64,000 nt of DNA from Desmonostoc muscorum FACHB-395 (GCF_014698035.1 NZ_JACJSF010000014.1:87613-151612), one strand, 5' to 3'. Positions 46,958-55,829 are shown, numbered from the stretch's first letter. The notes: generated from the letters alone by a model not told the origin. Numbers and translations: made by a program.

Positions 46958-47395
46958 ATGACTGAAACTGCAACCGCGCCATTAACTGGAAAAGCACTAC
47001 TTGCGAAAGTAAAAGAACTTTCCACTTTGCCACGCCGAGAAAGAGCTAAACAGTGCGGCTATTACACTGTTACTAAGAATAACCAGGTTCGTGTTAATCT
47101 CACCGATTTTTATGACGCTTTGCTATCGGCTAGAGGAATTCCTCTAAGTCCAGAAGCACCTAAAGATGGTCGTGGTCGTGAACCGACATATCGGGTTAGT
47201 GTCCATCAAAATGGTCAGATTGTGATTGGTGCCACATATACCAAAGCAATGGGCTTAAAGTCTGGAGATGAGTTTGAAATTAGGTTGGGATACAAGCATA
47301 TTCACTTGATTCAACTTGGTGAAAGTGATAAAAAACTGACCTCACCAGATATAGACTCCGACGAATCGGACGAAGATTTGGAAGACGAAGAGTAA
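46958..47395 (+). CDS. Cyanobacterial AbrB-like transcriptional regulator
   Basis: This 145-residue protein begins TETATAPLTGKALLAKVKEL, with SLPRRERAKQCGYYT-like and VNLTDFYDALLSARG segments. The C-terminal swapped-hairpin DNA-binding part contains GRGREPTYRVSVHQNGQIVIG and GLKSGDEFEIRLGYKHIHL. It belongs to the cyAbrB group (CalA/cyAbrB1 or cyAbrB2), which controls nitrogen and carbon genes and, in heterocyst formers, affects differentiation and sod genes. Which paralogue it is cannot be told from here. The ATG at 46958 is chosen over a TTG at 46949. The acidic tail SDESDEDLEDEE is unusual. Confidence 0.9.
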   Translation: MTETATAPLTGKALLAKVKELSTLPRRERAKQCGYYTVTKNNQVRVNLTDFYDALLSARGIPLSPEAPKDGRGREPTYRVSVHQNGQIVIGATYTKAMGLKSGDEFEIRLGYKHIHLIQLGESDKKLTSPDIDSDESDEDLEDEE

Positions 47396-47578
47396 ATTTG
47401 CTGATGGTAAGGATAAGTATCAGGTATGATAACTTGTCCTTACCTCAATAGCAAACTGGTAACTCTATTGAAAAATTTTGTTCCAGATAAAAAATACGAT
47501 TAGACCCCTTGCAGAATTTGCCAAATTTAGTAGATTCTTGATAAATCAGCAAGAAATCTATAGTGCAAGAAGTCTATC

Positions 47579-48439
47579 GTGTTTTTTTTGATAACTTTTT
47601 TTGAGCCTTCGGTCAACGCCTTACTAGCATTTATGCAAAATGCACCAGCACTAGTTATAGTAATGGCATTTTTTGCTTGCTGGATAGTTTGTTGGTTGCC
47701 AGTCGCAGCAGTATCAGCAATATTGCTCAATTGGCAACCCCCTAAACCTTTGCAGCCACAGCAAAAGATGCCATTATTGCTGTCACTTTACCTATTAGCT
47801 CCCCTGATTCTGTGGGGAGTTAGTTGGCTTACCAATAAATCTTTTTCGGATTACGGCTTTGTTGGGAATCTTTCAAATTTTGGTTCTTTAGCATTAGGTT
47901 TCGGTTTGGGAGTGGTAAGCCTAGGGATTGTATTTAGTGGGCAATTCGGATTAGGTTGGTGTTCTTTTGAAAAAACGAATTTCAAGTTACTATTACCCAT
48001 CTTGCTACCGATTTTCTTGATAGCATTATTAGTCGGTGGGATAGAAGAGTTAGTTTTTCGGGGTTTTCTGTTCACTGAATTAGTACAGGATTATCCAGTT
48101 TGGGTAGCAGCAGCAATTTCTAGCTTGATTTTTGCCTTGCTACATCTAGTTTGGGAGCAACGTGAAACTGCACCACAGCTCCCTGGATTGTGGCTGATGG
48201 GAATGGTGTTGGTGTTGGCACGTTTTGCCGATCGCAACAATTTGGGTTTAGCTTGGGGACTACATGCGGGATGGGTATGGGCGATCGCAACTCTAGATAC
48301 AGCAGAATTAATTACTTACACAGGTAAAGCCTCTGACTGGTTAACAGGTAAGAATAAAAAACCCCTAGCGGGTTTGGCGGGAATTATTTGTGTACTGGGA
48401 ACTGGAATAAGTATTTGGCTTTTCTCTAGGTATTTTTAA
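47579..48439 (+). CDS. CPBP-family intramembrane metalloprotease
   Basis: This 286-residue protein has about eight membrane spans. The catalytic motifs of the CPBP/Rce1-like family are present: the EExxxR motif in GGIEELVFRGFLFTEL, followed by FALLHLVWE (FxxxH) and a later conserved helix with GLAWGLHAGWVWA. Such proteases are often linked to bacteriocin maturation, immunity or prenyl-protein processing; the substrate here is unknown. The start is probably GTG at 47579, with an ATG at 47633 as alternative. Confidence 0.85.
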   Translation: MFFLITFFEPSVNALLAFMQNAPALVIVMAFFACWIVCWLPVAAVSAILLNWQPPKPLQPQQKMPLLLSLYLLAPLILWGVSWLTNKSFSDYGFVGNLSNFGSLALGFGLGVVSLGIVFSGQFGLGWCSFEKTNFKLLLPILLPIFLIALLVGGIEELVFRGFLFTELVQDYPVWVAAAISSLIFALLHLVWEQRETAPQLPGLWLMGMVLVLARFADRNNLGLAWGLHAGWVWAIATLDTAELITYTGKASDWLTGKNKKPLAGLAGIICVLGTGISIWLFSRYF

Positions 48440-48595
48440 TTTGGTGTTAAATGTCTTATGGGGCTTGGTTAAGTCATGCACAATTTAGTCTGTCAAGGAA
48501 TAATTGACGAGTACATTCTCTCTTAGGACGACGATTTATCTACATCTCTCTAACGTATCAGTCTTTTAGACGTGATAAATCGCGTCTCTATATGA

Positions 48596-48699
48596 CAATA
48601 CGGTTCAGTTAAGGATTTTTGGTACTGATTTTAGGTCTGTAGAGACGTTGCAATGCAACGTCTCTACAAAGGATTTCGAGGCTTAACTGAACTGTATTG
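48596..48699. repeat. MITE-like element, 104 bp
   Basis: Terminal inverted repeats CAATACGGTTCAGTTAAG / CTTAACTGAACTGTATTG (one mismatch) enclose a perfect 29-nt palindrome GTAGAGACGTTGC / GCAACGTCTCTAC (48639-48667), the same hairpin core as at 31649-31677. It encodes nothing and is probably a non-autonomous element. The rest of the 48440-48819 spacer is featureless. Confidence 0.8.
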
Positions 48700-48819
48700 C
48701 TCTACATGAGGGCTTTCTAGCTTATCCCAAGCGTATTGGGATAAAACTAAAAGTTCAAGACAGCAAAGAGGTTCGGTCAAAAAGGTGAGAGCATCAAGGA
48801 ACCCACCTACAACTATTAA

Positions 48820-49941
48820 CTAACCTCCAAAGCCAGGAATTAAACGCTTGAGGGCACGATCGGTAACATCGCTATAGCGCAGTTCTCCACACATAATCTG
48901 ACCCATGATTTTGGCAGCAGAGGGATGCTTAACACCAACTTTGTAGCCAATACCAGGAAAGCGATAGAATGCTCCAGCTAGTTTTTGTGCCCAAGCCATC
49001 TCAGTACCCCATTCTTCATTAATAGCTTCACTATATTTTTCTAAAGCGTTGATGTCACCAGAAAGGGCCTCATTAATGGCTCCTGCTGCAATCAAGCCGC
49101 TAAAAATTGAAGGACGAATGCCTTCTGCTGTCATAGGATAAACTACACAAGCAGCTTCGCCAGCCAAAACAGCATTTTGGGTATGCAACTTTTGCTTTCC
49201 ATCCCACAAGCAAAGGGGATAACCATACTTCTTGCTGGTTTTGATATCTAAATTAAACGATCGCGCATATTCATCTAAAATCTTCTTAAAATCTTGGGGT
49301 TCGCCACCGCCAAACGTACCAATACCAATGGAATAACCATCCGCTTTCGGGAAGTTCCAAATGTAGCCATTTTTCACCAACCCCAACTCAATATGAATTG
49401 TGGATTTGTCTTTCACAGTGGTGGAAACTTCTGCTTCCAAAGCTGCTGCTAAACGGCGTTTACGTTCTTTGAAGCCTAACCATTTTGCCATTAGCCCTTT
49501 AGCACCATCAGCCGCGATTAAATAGCGACCTGTAATTGGCTCATTGGCTGTGTTAACTTGCCAATAGTCATCTTTAAATTCAATACCCGTCACTTCAGTA
49601 TTATCTCGGAGTTCAGCCCCTTGCTTCTGTGCTTGCTGCACTAGAAAATGGTCAAAAATATCTCGTCGCACCATCCAGACTGGTTCTTCTGTGGCTATTT
49701 TTGCTTCCACTGGGTCGCCTAATTTCCAGGTAAAGCGAAAGGAGTCAGCTTTTACGGAGATTGCTGGGCTAAAATCAAAGTCAAACCATTGAGCGATCGC
49801 TGGAGATACACCACCACCACAAGGTTTATATCTTGGTAAGGATTCTTTTTCTAAGACTAATACTGAGCGACCCTGCTTGGCTAAATGATATGCAGCTGTT
49901 CCACCAGCTGGCCCAGCGCCGACGATGATGCAGTCATACAT
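48820..49941 (-). CDS. Geranylgeranyl reductase-family FAD oxidoreductase
   Basis: This 373-residue flavoprotein begins YDCIIVGAGPAGGTAAYHLA (FAD-binding GxGxxG). KPCGGGVSP follows, then RRDIFDHFLVQQAQKQGAEL, ADGAKG and GEAACVVYPMTAEGIRPSI (the GD/E FAD motif). Relatives reduce geranylgeranyl groups of chlorophylls, tocopherols or archaeal lipids. ChlP itself is usually a bit longer, so the substrate is open. The ATG at 49941 is chosen because the Rossmann motif starts straight after it; the frame is open upstream through repeat-like sequence (AATTCATTCAATTCC). Confidence 0.85.
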   Translation of the reverse strand: MYDCIIVGAGPAGGTAAYHLAKQGRSVLVLEKESLPRYKPCGGGVSPAIAQWFDFDFSPAISVKADSFRFTWKLGDPVEAKIATEEPVWMVRRDIFDHFLVQQAQKQGAELRDNTEVTGIEFKDDYWQVNTANEPITGRYLIAADGAKGLMAKWLGFKERKRRLAAALEAEVSTTVKDKSTIHIELGLVKNGYIWNFPKADGYSIGIGTFGGGEPQDFKKILDEYARSFNLDIKTSKKYGYPLCLWDGKQKLHTQNAVLAGEAACVVYPMTAEGIRPSIFSGLIAAGAINEALSGDINALEKYSEAINEEWGTEMAWAQKLAGAFYRFPGIGYKVGVKHPSAAKIMGQIMCGELRYSDVTDRALKRLIPGFGG

Positions 49942-50030
49942 AAGGCTGAATTTTGGCTCCTGAATTAGTTGATTTTCTCTTGAGTAGGGGCACAATTCAT
50001 TCAATTCCCCCTACTTTAATTATTTATCGA

Positions 50031-50300
50031 ACAGAATTCAGGAGTCAGGAGTCAGAATTCATTCTGAATTCTGTGCGAGTGGCGGATAGCGCAGCGTAAA
50101 GCCTTCTCTACGAGAGGCTGCGCCAACGGCATGGCTTCGCTTAAAGCGAGTCCACGTTCGCGCAGCGTCTCGTAGAGAGCGTCTGAATAGCCGGGTTTAA
50201 GACCCCCACTAAATCTACGATTTGGTGGTCTTTAATCAGTCGCGGGTCTGAATCCCCGACTGATTTATTCTGACTCCTGAATTCTGACTTCTGAATTCTT
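50031..50300. repeat. MITE-like element with EcoRI-rich termini
   Basis: Termini ACAGAATTCAGGAGTCAGG and TCTGACTTCTGAATTCTT are inverted repeats. The interior includes GC-rich palindromes (GCGCAGCG, CTCTACGAGAGGCTGCGCC) and a TCAGTCGCGGGTCTGA...CCCCGACTGA hairpin. A shorter relative lies at 60171-60297 and a single end at about 63791-63830. Confidence 0.75.
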
Positions 50301-50340
50301 CTTCAAGTCTACTTACTTGTTTAATTTTTGTGAGATACCT

Positions 50341-50389
50341 AAAAAATGATAAAGGCTGAAGAATTTTACCATCATCCTTCAGCCTTTAT
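50341..50389 (-). terminator. Terminator of pyrH-frr
   Basis: A perfect 13-bp stem ATAAAGGCTGAAG / CTTCAGCCTTTAT with a 15-nt loop follows the frr stop, and on the minus strand it runs into CATTTTTT. This is a strong intrinsic terminator. Confidence 0.88.
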
Positions 50390-50406
50390 GCTTCAAACTT
50401 TAGACT

Positions 50407-50955
50407 TTAAACAGTCGTAATGTCTTTTTCTTTTTCTGCCAATAATGCGTCTATTTTGGCTGTATACTCGTTTGTGAGTTTTTGCAAGTTGTCTTGTTGG
50501 TCTTTTGATTCATCTTTGGAGATTTCAGAGGCTTTCTCCTGCTTGCGAATCGAGTCTATGGCATCGCGGCGGATGTTGCGAATAGCAACACGTCCCTCTT
50601 CAGCGTACTTGGTAGCCATTTTGACGAATTCTTTTCGGCGATCGCTTGTCAAAGGCGGAATATTCAGCCGAATTACAGAACCATCATTGCTGGGAGTTAA
50701 ACCCACATCAGAAAGAGAAATCGCCTTCTCAATAATGTTTAGGGTGTTGCGCTCGTAGGGTTGAATTAGAATTGTCGAAGCATCTGGCGTGCTAATATTT
50801 GCCAGTGATTTTAAGGGTGTAGGCGAACCGTAATAGTCCACTAATACCTTATCTAATAGACTCGCATTGGCACGACCAGTGCGGATCGTGTTAAAAGCTC
50901 GTTGAGTTGACTCAACAGAACTTTGCATTTTGCTTTTCGCGTCAGCTAATATCAC
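50407..50955 (-). CDS. frr: Ribosome recycling factor
   Basis: This 182-residue factor splits post-termination ribosomes with EF-G. Family hallmarks are [23 protein letters not shown] near the start (shown in part), [37 protein letters not shown], and [19 protein letters not shown]. The start is a GTG at 50955, inside the end of pyrH (14-bp overlap), with GGGAGG five bases upstream. A TTG further out is less likely. Confidence 0.96.
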   Translation of the reverse strand: MILADAKSKMQSSVESTQRAFNTIRTGRANASLLDKVLVDYYGSPTPLKSLANISTPDASTILIQPYERNTLNIIEKAISLSDVGLTPSNDGSVIRLNIPPLTSDRRKEFVKMATKYAEEGRVAIRNIRRDAIDSIRKQEKASEISKDESKDQQDNLQKLTNEYTAKIDALLAEKEKDITTV

Positions 50956-51670
50956 AAGAACCTCCCACAAGGGTACCGATGGATTCTCCCAAGACTGCTC
51001 GGTGGATGTTACCTCGCACCGTTAGGTCAAATACCAGAATTGGGATATTATTTTCTTTACACAAGGCGATCGCAGTACTATCCATCACCCGCAAATCTTT
51101 GGCTAAAACGTGCGCGTAGGTAAGGCTATTGTAACGCTTGGCGTTAGGATAAATCTCAGGGTCAGCATCATATACCCCGTCTACTTTGGTGGCTTTAAAA
51201 ATCACTTCCGCATCAATTTCTGCTGCTCTGAGTGCCGCAGTAGTATCAGTAGTAAAGAAGGGATTTCCAGAACCAGCCCCAAAAATTACCACCCGCCCTT
51301 TTTCAAGATGACGGATGGCACGACGACGGATATATGGTTCTGCTAATTCTTGCATAGCGATCGCAGTTTGCACCCGCGTCTGCACCCCTATGTGTTCTAG
51401 CGAATCTTGCAACGTCATGGCGTTCATTACCGTGGCAATCATCCCAATATAGTCAGCGGTTGCCCTGTCCATCCCCGCCGACGCTGCTTTCACGCCACGA
51501 AAAATATTGCCGCCGCCAACAACGATGGCCATTTGAACGCCAGTGGCTATCACCTCTGCTACCTCTTGCGCTATTCCTTTGACCACTTCTGGATCAATGC
51601 CATAGCCCATGTTGCCCATTAAGGCTTCACCGCTCAGTTTGAGTAAAACCCGTCGGTAATTCGTTCCCAT
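50942..51670 (-). CDS. pyrH: UMP kinase
   Basis: This 242-residue enzyme phosphorylates UMP to UDP in pyrimidine synthesis. It belongs to the amino-acid kinase fold, with [15 protein letters not shown] at the N-terminus, [50 protein letters not shown] and [13 protein letters not shown]. The ATG at 51670 (GTNYRRVLL follows) is chosen over a start 13 codons upstream because it matches the family's usual beginning. It is co-transcribed with frr. Confidence 0.96.
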   Translation of the reverse strand: MGTNYRRVLLKLSGEALMGNMGYGIDPEVVKGIAQEVAEVIATGVQMAIVVGGGNIFRGVKAASAGMDRATADYIGMIATVMNAMTLQDSLEHIGVQTRVQTAIAMQELAEPYIRRRAIRHLEKGRVVIFGAGSGNPFFTTDTTAALRAAEIDAEVIFKATKVDGVYDADPEIYPNAKRYNSLTYAHVLAKDLRVMDSTAIALCKENNIPILVFDLTVRGNIHRAVLGESIGTLVGGSCDIS

Positions 51671-51741
51671 GAAGTTACGCTTTATCAAAAAAGTTGCAAT
51701 TGCCTCCAATTTAAGATAGCAGTTACAGGGACTATCTATGT

Positions 51742-52296
51742 CTAGTTACGCCAAATCAATGTAGTACCTACTGGTTCTGTTTGTGGTACATCTATTGGTT
51801 GACCAAGAAATAGAGAGGCGATCGCAGTTCTTAAATATTCTTCTCCCACTGCTGATGCATCTTGGGGATGATTGTCAATTTTGCCTTTGTAGCGGACTAT
51901 ACCATTGGCATCTATTAAAAAGGCCATTGGTGTTTTCGTAGCACCAAAACTTTGGGTTACATCTTGCGTCGAGTCCCATAGGTAAGGAAAGTTCAAATTG
52001 TGATGTTGGGCAAAAGCTTTCATATTTTCAAAGCTTGGCCTAGTTTCATGATTACCATCACTACCATTCATCCCAATTAGTGTGAAGCCTTTGGGGGCAA
52101 ACTTGGCTTGAATGTTTTTTAACCTGCCTATATAGGACTCTACATAAGGACAGTGGTTACACATGGAAATAACGCCCACTGCTCGGAACTTCTCAAGATA
52201 ACGCCTAAGATGGTGTACTTGACCGTCAATTCCTGGCAGTTCAAAATCGGGTGCATAGCTCCCGATGGGAGTATCGATTGTTTCTAGTATATTCAT
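51742..52296 (-). CDS. Thioredoxin-fold redox protein (peroxiredoxin-like)
   Basis: This 184-residue protein has an AhpC/TSA-like start ([19 protein letters not shown]) and a CxxC in [31 protein letters not shown] follows, then the cis-Pro region [15 protein letters not shown]. It is likely a cytosolic thiol-disulfide oxidoreductase or resistance-type peroxidase partner. The substrate is unknown. The gene stands alone, 71 bp upstream of pyrH's start on the same strand, so it may share regulation. Confidence 0.87.
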   Translation of the reverse strand: MNILETIDTPIGSYAPDFELPGIDGQVHHLRRYLEKFRAVGVISMCNHCPYVESYIGRLKNIQAKFAPKGFTLIGMNGSDGNHETRPSFENMKAFAQHHNLNFPYLWDSTQDVTQSFGATKTPMAFLIDANGIVRYKGKIDNHPQDASAVGEEYLRTAIASLFLGQPIDVPQTEPVGTTLIWRN

Positions 52297-52746
52297 ATTG
52301 TCTGGCTCGCAGAACTAGGAACAAGAAAAATGTTGTTAAATTCAGCGTCAGTTTCCAGTTGCAAACCACCCCTTAGCCGATGCCTCATATTCTGACAATG
52401 TTATAGACCAAAATAGCGATCGTAAATTGTGAATCTACTGAATCTAGCACTGATGCTAATTCACTCACATCTAAAAAAATGGCAAAAATATTACTCACAT
52501 TTATAGAAGTGATGATTCCTAATGCTGACATAATCTAAGTTGTGAGGGAATTACCTCTATCAACAAGATAAAAACTCTCTACCTGGATAAAACTATCAGC
52601 TTAGAAGCTTTTCTAGTGTATGTCTAAGTTATCACTAGACCAAAGGATTTTATTTGAAAATCTGATAAATTTTATTCAAATTCAAAAGAATTTTACTTAC
52701 GCCTTGCTGCTGACGAGCTTTGACCCTTGTACTCATCAAATTTCTT
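52297..52746. other. Divergent promoter region
   Basis: This 450-bp spacer between two divergent genes has no recognised RNA. A plus-strand frame opening at 52620 runs into the hydrolase gene in a different frame and is a shadow. Confidence 0.5.
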
Positions 52747-53649
52747 ATGACAACCTCAAGTTCAAAAACAGCATTTACCTCTACAAAAACCTGGATTTGG
52801 CAAGATTTCCCTATCTGCTATCAAACCCAAGGAAGCACGGGGCCGGCTGTTGTCCTCGTGCATGGATTTGGCGCTTCTTGGTGGCATTGGCGGAAAAATA
52901 TTCCCGTGCTAGCACAAAATTGCCGTGTTTATGCTATTGATTTGATTGGTTTTGGTGGTTCCGCAAAACCTCAACCTGGTGAAAAAATTACCTACACTCT
53001 AGAAACATGGGGACAACAAGTAGCAGATTTTTGCCGTGAAGTTGTCGGCGAACCTGCTTTTTTAGTCGGAAATTCTATTGGCTGTATTGTAGCCATGCAA
53101 GCAGCTGTTAGCAACCCAGATATTGCCTTGGGAGTTGCATTGCTCAACTGTTCTTTACGGCTTTTGCATGATCGCAAACGGGTAACTTTACCTTGGACTC
53201 GTCGTGTCGGAGCCCCTTTACTGCAACGCTTGCTTTCTATCAAACCAGTTGGCGATTTCTTTTTCAATCAACTTGCCAAACCGAAAACAGTGCGGAAGAT
53301 TTTACTAAAAGCTTATGCGAATCCTGAGATGGTGACAGATGAATTGGTCGATATTCTCACTTCACCAGCAAGTGATCCGGGGGCTGTAGCTGTTTTCCTT
53401 GCCTTCACTTCTTATTCTACAGGGCCTCTACCAGAAGACCTTTTACCGCTGCTACCTTGTCCTGCAATTATCTTGTGGGGAGCGGACGATCCGTGGGAAC
53501 CAATTAAGTTAGGTAGAGAATTAGCTAATTTCCCACAGGTACAAAAGTTTATTCCTTTAGAAGGAGTTGGGCATTGTCCCCAAGATGAAGCACCAGAGTT
53601 AGTCAATCCGATTTTACTTGATTGGATTTGGGAGCGATCGGCAGTGTGA
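52747..53649 (+). CDS. Alpha/beta-fold hydrolase
   Basis: This 300-residue protein has the full catalytic triad: nucleophile Ser in LVGNSIGCIVA, Asp in LWGADDPWEPI and His in GVGHCPQDEA. The oxyanion-hole stretch VVLVHGFGASWWHWRK and DLIGFGGSAKP are conserved. The pattern is like plant pheophytinase-type and other cyanobacterial hydrolases acting on pigments or esters, but the substrate is not determined. The start is the ATG at 52747 (TTSSSKTAF follows). Confidence 0.85.
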   Translation: MTTSSSKTAFTSTKTWIWQDFPICYQTQGSTGPAVVLVHGFGASWWHWRKNIPVLAQNCRVYAIDLIGFGGSAKPQPGEKITYTLETWGQQVADFCREVVGEPAFLVGNSIGCIVAMQAAVSNPDIALGVALLNCSLRLLHDRKRVTLPWTRRVGAPLLQRLLSIKPVGDFFFNQLAKPKTVRKILLKAYANPEMVTDELVDILTSPASDPGAVAVFLAFTSYSTGPLPEDLLPLLPCPAIILWGADDPWEPIKLGRELANFPQVQKFIPLEGVGHCPQDEAPELVNPILLDWIWERSAV

Positions 53650-53763
53650 GATTCAGTTGAAAGCTTTTATTGCTTGCCACAGACACAAACTATGTAGAGA
53701 ATACATCTGGTAGCGGTAAAAGAGTAATTATTAAGTGCAAGTTTACAGAGAATTAGTATATGA

Positions 53764-53789
53764 TAAAAGCCCGTTAAAACGGGCTTTTT
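53764..53789. terminator. Strong bidirectional terminator
   Basis: AAAAGCCCG / CGGGCTTTTT make a hairpin with T run on the plus strand and matching A/T run on the other strand. It closes the hydrolase gene and also the 3' side of the peptide cluster. Confidence 0.85.
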
Positions 53790-53961
53790 CGTCTTTCAAG
53801 CTTAGTCTAAAACGCGGAATACAGAGGTACGCACTTGTTCTGCCCTGACTTGCAAACTCCGGCATATTTCTTGTCATCTGTTGGTTTTTTAGCATTAGGA
53901 TTGGAAAGCCTTGTTGCAAGCATTCCAGACGGCAAAAAGTGCAAGTTCAATAGGCGATAGT

Positions 53962-54144
53962 TTACCACCAGGATCGGCGGCCGCGCCAAGGGCGGAAACC
54001 CCAACCCCCGCTGGGCCGCCAGCCGCCGACCCAACCAGGACTCGAACCGCCGCCCCACCTGCGGACGTTACCTCCAGCTAAAAGCTCCTGTTGCTCTATG
54101 GATAGCTCGACAAGCAAATCGGATTGGATGGATTGAAATGACAT
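53962..54144 (-). CDS. Double-glycine leader peptide, Trp/Gly/Arg-rich core (precursor 1)
   Basis: This 60-residue precursor has leader SDLLVELSIEQQELLAGG (residues 8-25), then a 35-residue core beginning NVRRWGGGSSPGW and ending RGRRSWW. The core has seven Trp, no Cys, and many Gly and Arg, so no disulfide or lanthionine. Leaders of this type are cut after GG by the C39 domain of the exporter at 56210-58378. It matches the cyanobacterial CTB-like bacteriocin precursors in leader. The start is the ATG at 54144, with GTGAGG box upstream; a GTG-type extension would add ten residues. Confidence 0.82.
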   Translation of the reverse strand: MSFQSIQSDLLVELSIEQQELLAGGNVRRWGGGSSPGWVGGWRPSGGWGFRPWRGRRSWW

Positions 54145-54158
54145 AATTGTTTGCCTCA

Positions 54159-54177
54159 CTTTTGTACAGTGCAAAAG
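54159..54177 (-). promoter_or_regulatory. Hairpin abutting the GTGAGG ribosome-binding box of precursor 1
   Basis: CTTTTG / CAAAAG (6-bp stem, 7-nt loop) directly abuts GTGAGG in the leader of precursor 1. Comparable hairpins of different sequence lie before precursors at 54513, 55301 and 61496. Confidence 0.55.
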
Positions 54178-54254
54178 AATGGCTAGTGCCTTGATTTATA
54201 CATTAACAACCTGCTACACAAAGAACTTTGACTATTTAATTTTGAGCAGGGGGT

Positions 54255-54397
54255 AAGAAAGGTAAGTAGTAGGGGTAGCTCTTACTACTTTGTCAAGAAA
54301 TAATTGATGATTAGGGATTGTTTGTAGTTTTTGCTGTCTTCGTTAAAGTGCAAATTACAAACCATCCAATCAAACTTGACATACTACTACCTTTCTT
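54255..54397. repeat. 143-bp inverted-repeat element between precursors 1 and 2
   Basis: AAGAAAGGTAAGTAGTAG (54255-54272) is matched in inverted form by ATACTACTACCTTTCTT near 54380-54397. Between them lies AGTAGT..GGGGTAGCTCTTACTACTTT, a segment that recurs in the opposite direction near 55132-55165. No coding frame is present. Confidence 0.6.
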
Positions 54398-54421
54398 CTT
54401 TCAAAAAGGCTGATTTAAGAC

Positions 54422-54517
54422 CTTAGCAGAATATTAGGAGACTAACCAATCTTACTCAAAATATGATTTGTCTTGAGCAAGTTTTATGATATTAGTTTTC
54501 TCCTCTTCTTTGCTAAG
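54422..54517. repeat. Large imperfect palindrome A at the 3' end of precursor 2
   Basis: CTTAGCA / TGCTAAG at the ends, AGGAGACTAA / TTAGTTTTCTCCT inside and CTTACTCAA / TTGAGCAAG at the centre make a ~95-bp imperfect palindrome that includes the stop codon of precursor 2. Related elements are at 55198-55264 and 60643-60712. Confidence 0.7.
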
Positions 54518-54662
54518 AGATTAAACCACGCACAGTTAGTGTGCCTTCACGGCGACCACCACGTGGCAAAAAGACAATGATCCTTGCTCCTCCAGAGAGA
54601 AGCTCTTGTTCCTTCGTGGATAACTCCACAAGTAAATCAGATTTGATGAATTGGTTTGACAT
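54513..54662 (-). CDS. Double-glycine leader peptide (precursor 2)
   Basis: This 49-residue precursor has a 25-residue leader SNQFIKSDLLVELSTKEQE, then LLSGG, and a 24-residue core ARIIVFLPRGGRREGTLTVR followed by GLIS. The core is basic and has no Cys. It is too short for a 60-codon length cutoff. Upstream are AAGTGAGG and a 16-bp stem hairpin. Exporter cleavage after GG is expected. Function is inferred; the tail LTVRGLIS is similar in feel to the tail of precursor 3. Confidence 0.8.
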   Translation of the reverse strand: MSNQFIKSDLLVELSTKEQELLSGGARIIVFLPRGGRREGTLTVRGLIS

Positions 54663-54686
54663 AACTAATTACCTCACTTACTTTTA

Positions 54687-54730
54687 TAGAAATTCCACAT
54701 TTATTATGTTAAAGAAATGTGGAATTTCTA
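54687..54730 (-). promoter_or_regulatory. Perfect 16-bp hairpin in the 5' leader of precursor 2
   Basis: TAGAAATTCCACATTT (54687-54702) pairs perfectly with AAATGTGGAATTTCTA (54715-54730). It lies seven bases upstream of AAGTGAGG. It may control translation or processing, or end transcription from upstream. Confidence 0.65.
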
Positions 54731-55190
54731 TTAATTCTATCCTAGCTATTTTTTTATGAAAATTAAATTAACCAAAAGTGATAAATCAATTTAGCCAAAA
54801 GTAATAAACTTGCCACTTTAATCCAGTTACAAACAAAACAATGTTTTTCAAAAAATAATATGTATGTTATGGGAATAATTCCAATATTTTTTTAATTTAT
54901 ACTGCCAGTATTTACTTACCATAACATTTTTACTAGCAGTATATTAATCCAATAAGAAACACTAGATATCGGTTATATAATTCGTTAATTTTTACTTAAA
55001 AATAGGTAAGCACCCATGCTGGTAAAATACCTTTATGGGTGCAGAATTAAGGCTATTTTCTTGAGTTATCCCGCAAAAAATCTTCTGGTTAAATAGTCAC
55101 AACTATTTGCTTTTGAAGTTAGAGGAGAACGTAAAGGTTAGTGCTACCCCTACCCAACAGCTACCTTCCTTGTCTCTTAATATTTTAAGA
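54731..55190. other. AT-rich spacer between precursors 2 and 3
   Basis: A small inverted repeat ACCCATGC...GGGTGC lies near 55009-55041. A block at about 55119-55165 (GAGGAGAACGTAAAGGTTAG, then TGCTACCCCTACCC) is related in reverse to 54262-54290. No gene is seen. Confidence 0.5.
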
Positions 55191-55197
55191 GAACTAT

Positions 55198-55264
55198 GGA
55201 AGACTGTTTAAACTCTCTCAAAATCAGATTTATTTTAATTGAGCGAGTCATATTAGTCTTTTCC
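55198..55264. repeat. Large imperfect palindrome B downstream of precursor 3
   Basis: GGAAGACT / AGTCTTTTCC outside and CTCTCTCAA / TTGAGCGAG inside form an imperfect palindrome of the same family as 54422-54517 and 60643-60712, placed just 3' of precursor 3. Confidence 0.65.
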
Positions 55265-55300
55265 TCCTCCCACTAATTGCAAAGTTTAAAAAACTTAACC

Positions 55301-55537
55301 TTATGATACTCCTCTAATTGGTCTGAGGGTAACAATGCCACGAATGAAGAATTTGGGGACGGAGGTGGAGCCAGTATCGCCATTATCGCCAGTATCGCCA
55401 CCAGTATCGCCATTATCGCCAGTATCGCCAGTATCGCCACCAGTATCGCCGTCGGTCACTTTTCCTCCAGCTAGAAGCTGTTGTTGCTCTGTAGATAAGT
55501 CCACAAGCAAATCAGACATGGTACTTTGATTTGACAT
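55301..55537 (-). CDS. Double-glycine leader peptide with Gly-Asp-Thr repeats (precursor 3)
   Basis: This 78-residue precursor has leader SDLLVDLSTEQQQLLAGG. The core starts KVTDGDTGGDTGDTGDNGDT and consists of repeated GDTGGDTGDN-type units, then STSVPKFFIRGIV and TLRPIRGVS. The acidic GDTG array resembles calcium-binding or flexible repeat sequences and is unlike usual bacteriocin cores. The DNA is a near-perfect 9-bp repeat (GCCAGTATC/GCCATTATC on the plus strand). The ATG at 55537 has AAGTGAGG and a hairpin upstream. Confidence 0.8.
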   Translation of the reverse strand: MSNQSTMSDLLVDLSTEQQQLLAGGKVTDGDTGGDTGDTGDNGDTGGDTGDNGDTGSTSVPKFFIRGIVTLRPIRGVS

Positions 55538-55560
55538 AATTTTTTACCTCACTTACTAAC

Positions 55561-55579
55561 ATAGGTGTTATTCACCTAT
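55561..55579 (-). promoter_or_regulatory. Hairpin in the 5' leader of precursor 3
   Basis: ATAGGTG / CACCTAT, 7-bp perfect stem with a 5-nt loop, lies six bases before AAGTGAGG in the transcript. Same place, different sequence from the other precursor leaders. Confidence 0.6.
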
Positions 55580-55801
55580 ATTTTTAATAGTAATTATTTT
55601 CTGACATTTTAAATTATTCTCAGGTTAGAAATAATAATAGCCAAATTATTCCTTTTGACTCATGAAAATTTAAATAGAAACTAAAAATAGCCTTACGTTT
55701 TATATTGGCAAAACTGCACTAAATATTGATTGATAATTTCCCCAAATTTGATCCTGATTTAAAAAGTTAAAAGTTGAACCGTCTAGGTTTTATTAGAAAA
55801 T

Positions 55802-55829
55802 GTAGAGGCACGAGTAATTGTGCCTCTAC
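55802..55829 (-). terminator. Hairpin terminator after precursor 4
   Basis: GTAGAGGCAC / GTGCCTCTAC, a perfect 10-bp stem with 8-nt loop, lies 33 bp after the stop of the precursor at 55862-56179. It probably ends the exporter operon transcript. Confidence 0.7.

Noticed and set aside
53807..54058. Minus-strand 83-codon Arg/Gly/Leu-rich frame
   Set aside because: It is the shifted frame of precursor 1, which has the recognised leader and ribosome-binding box.
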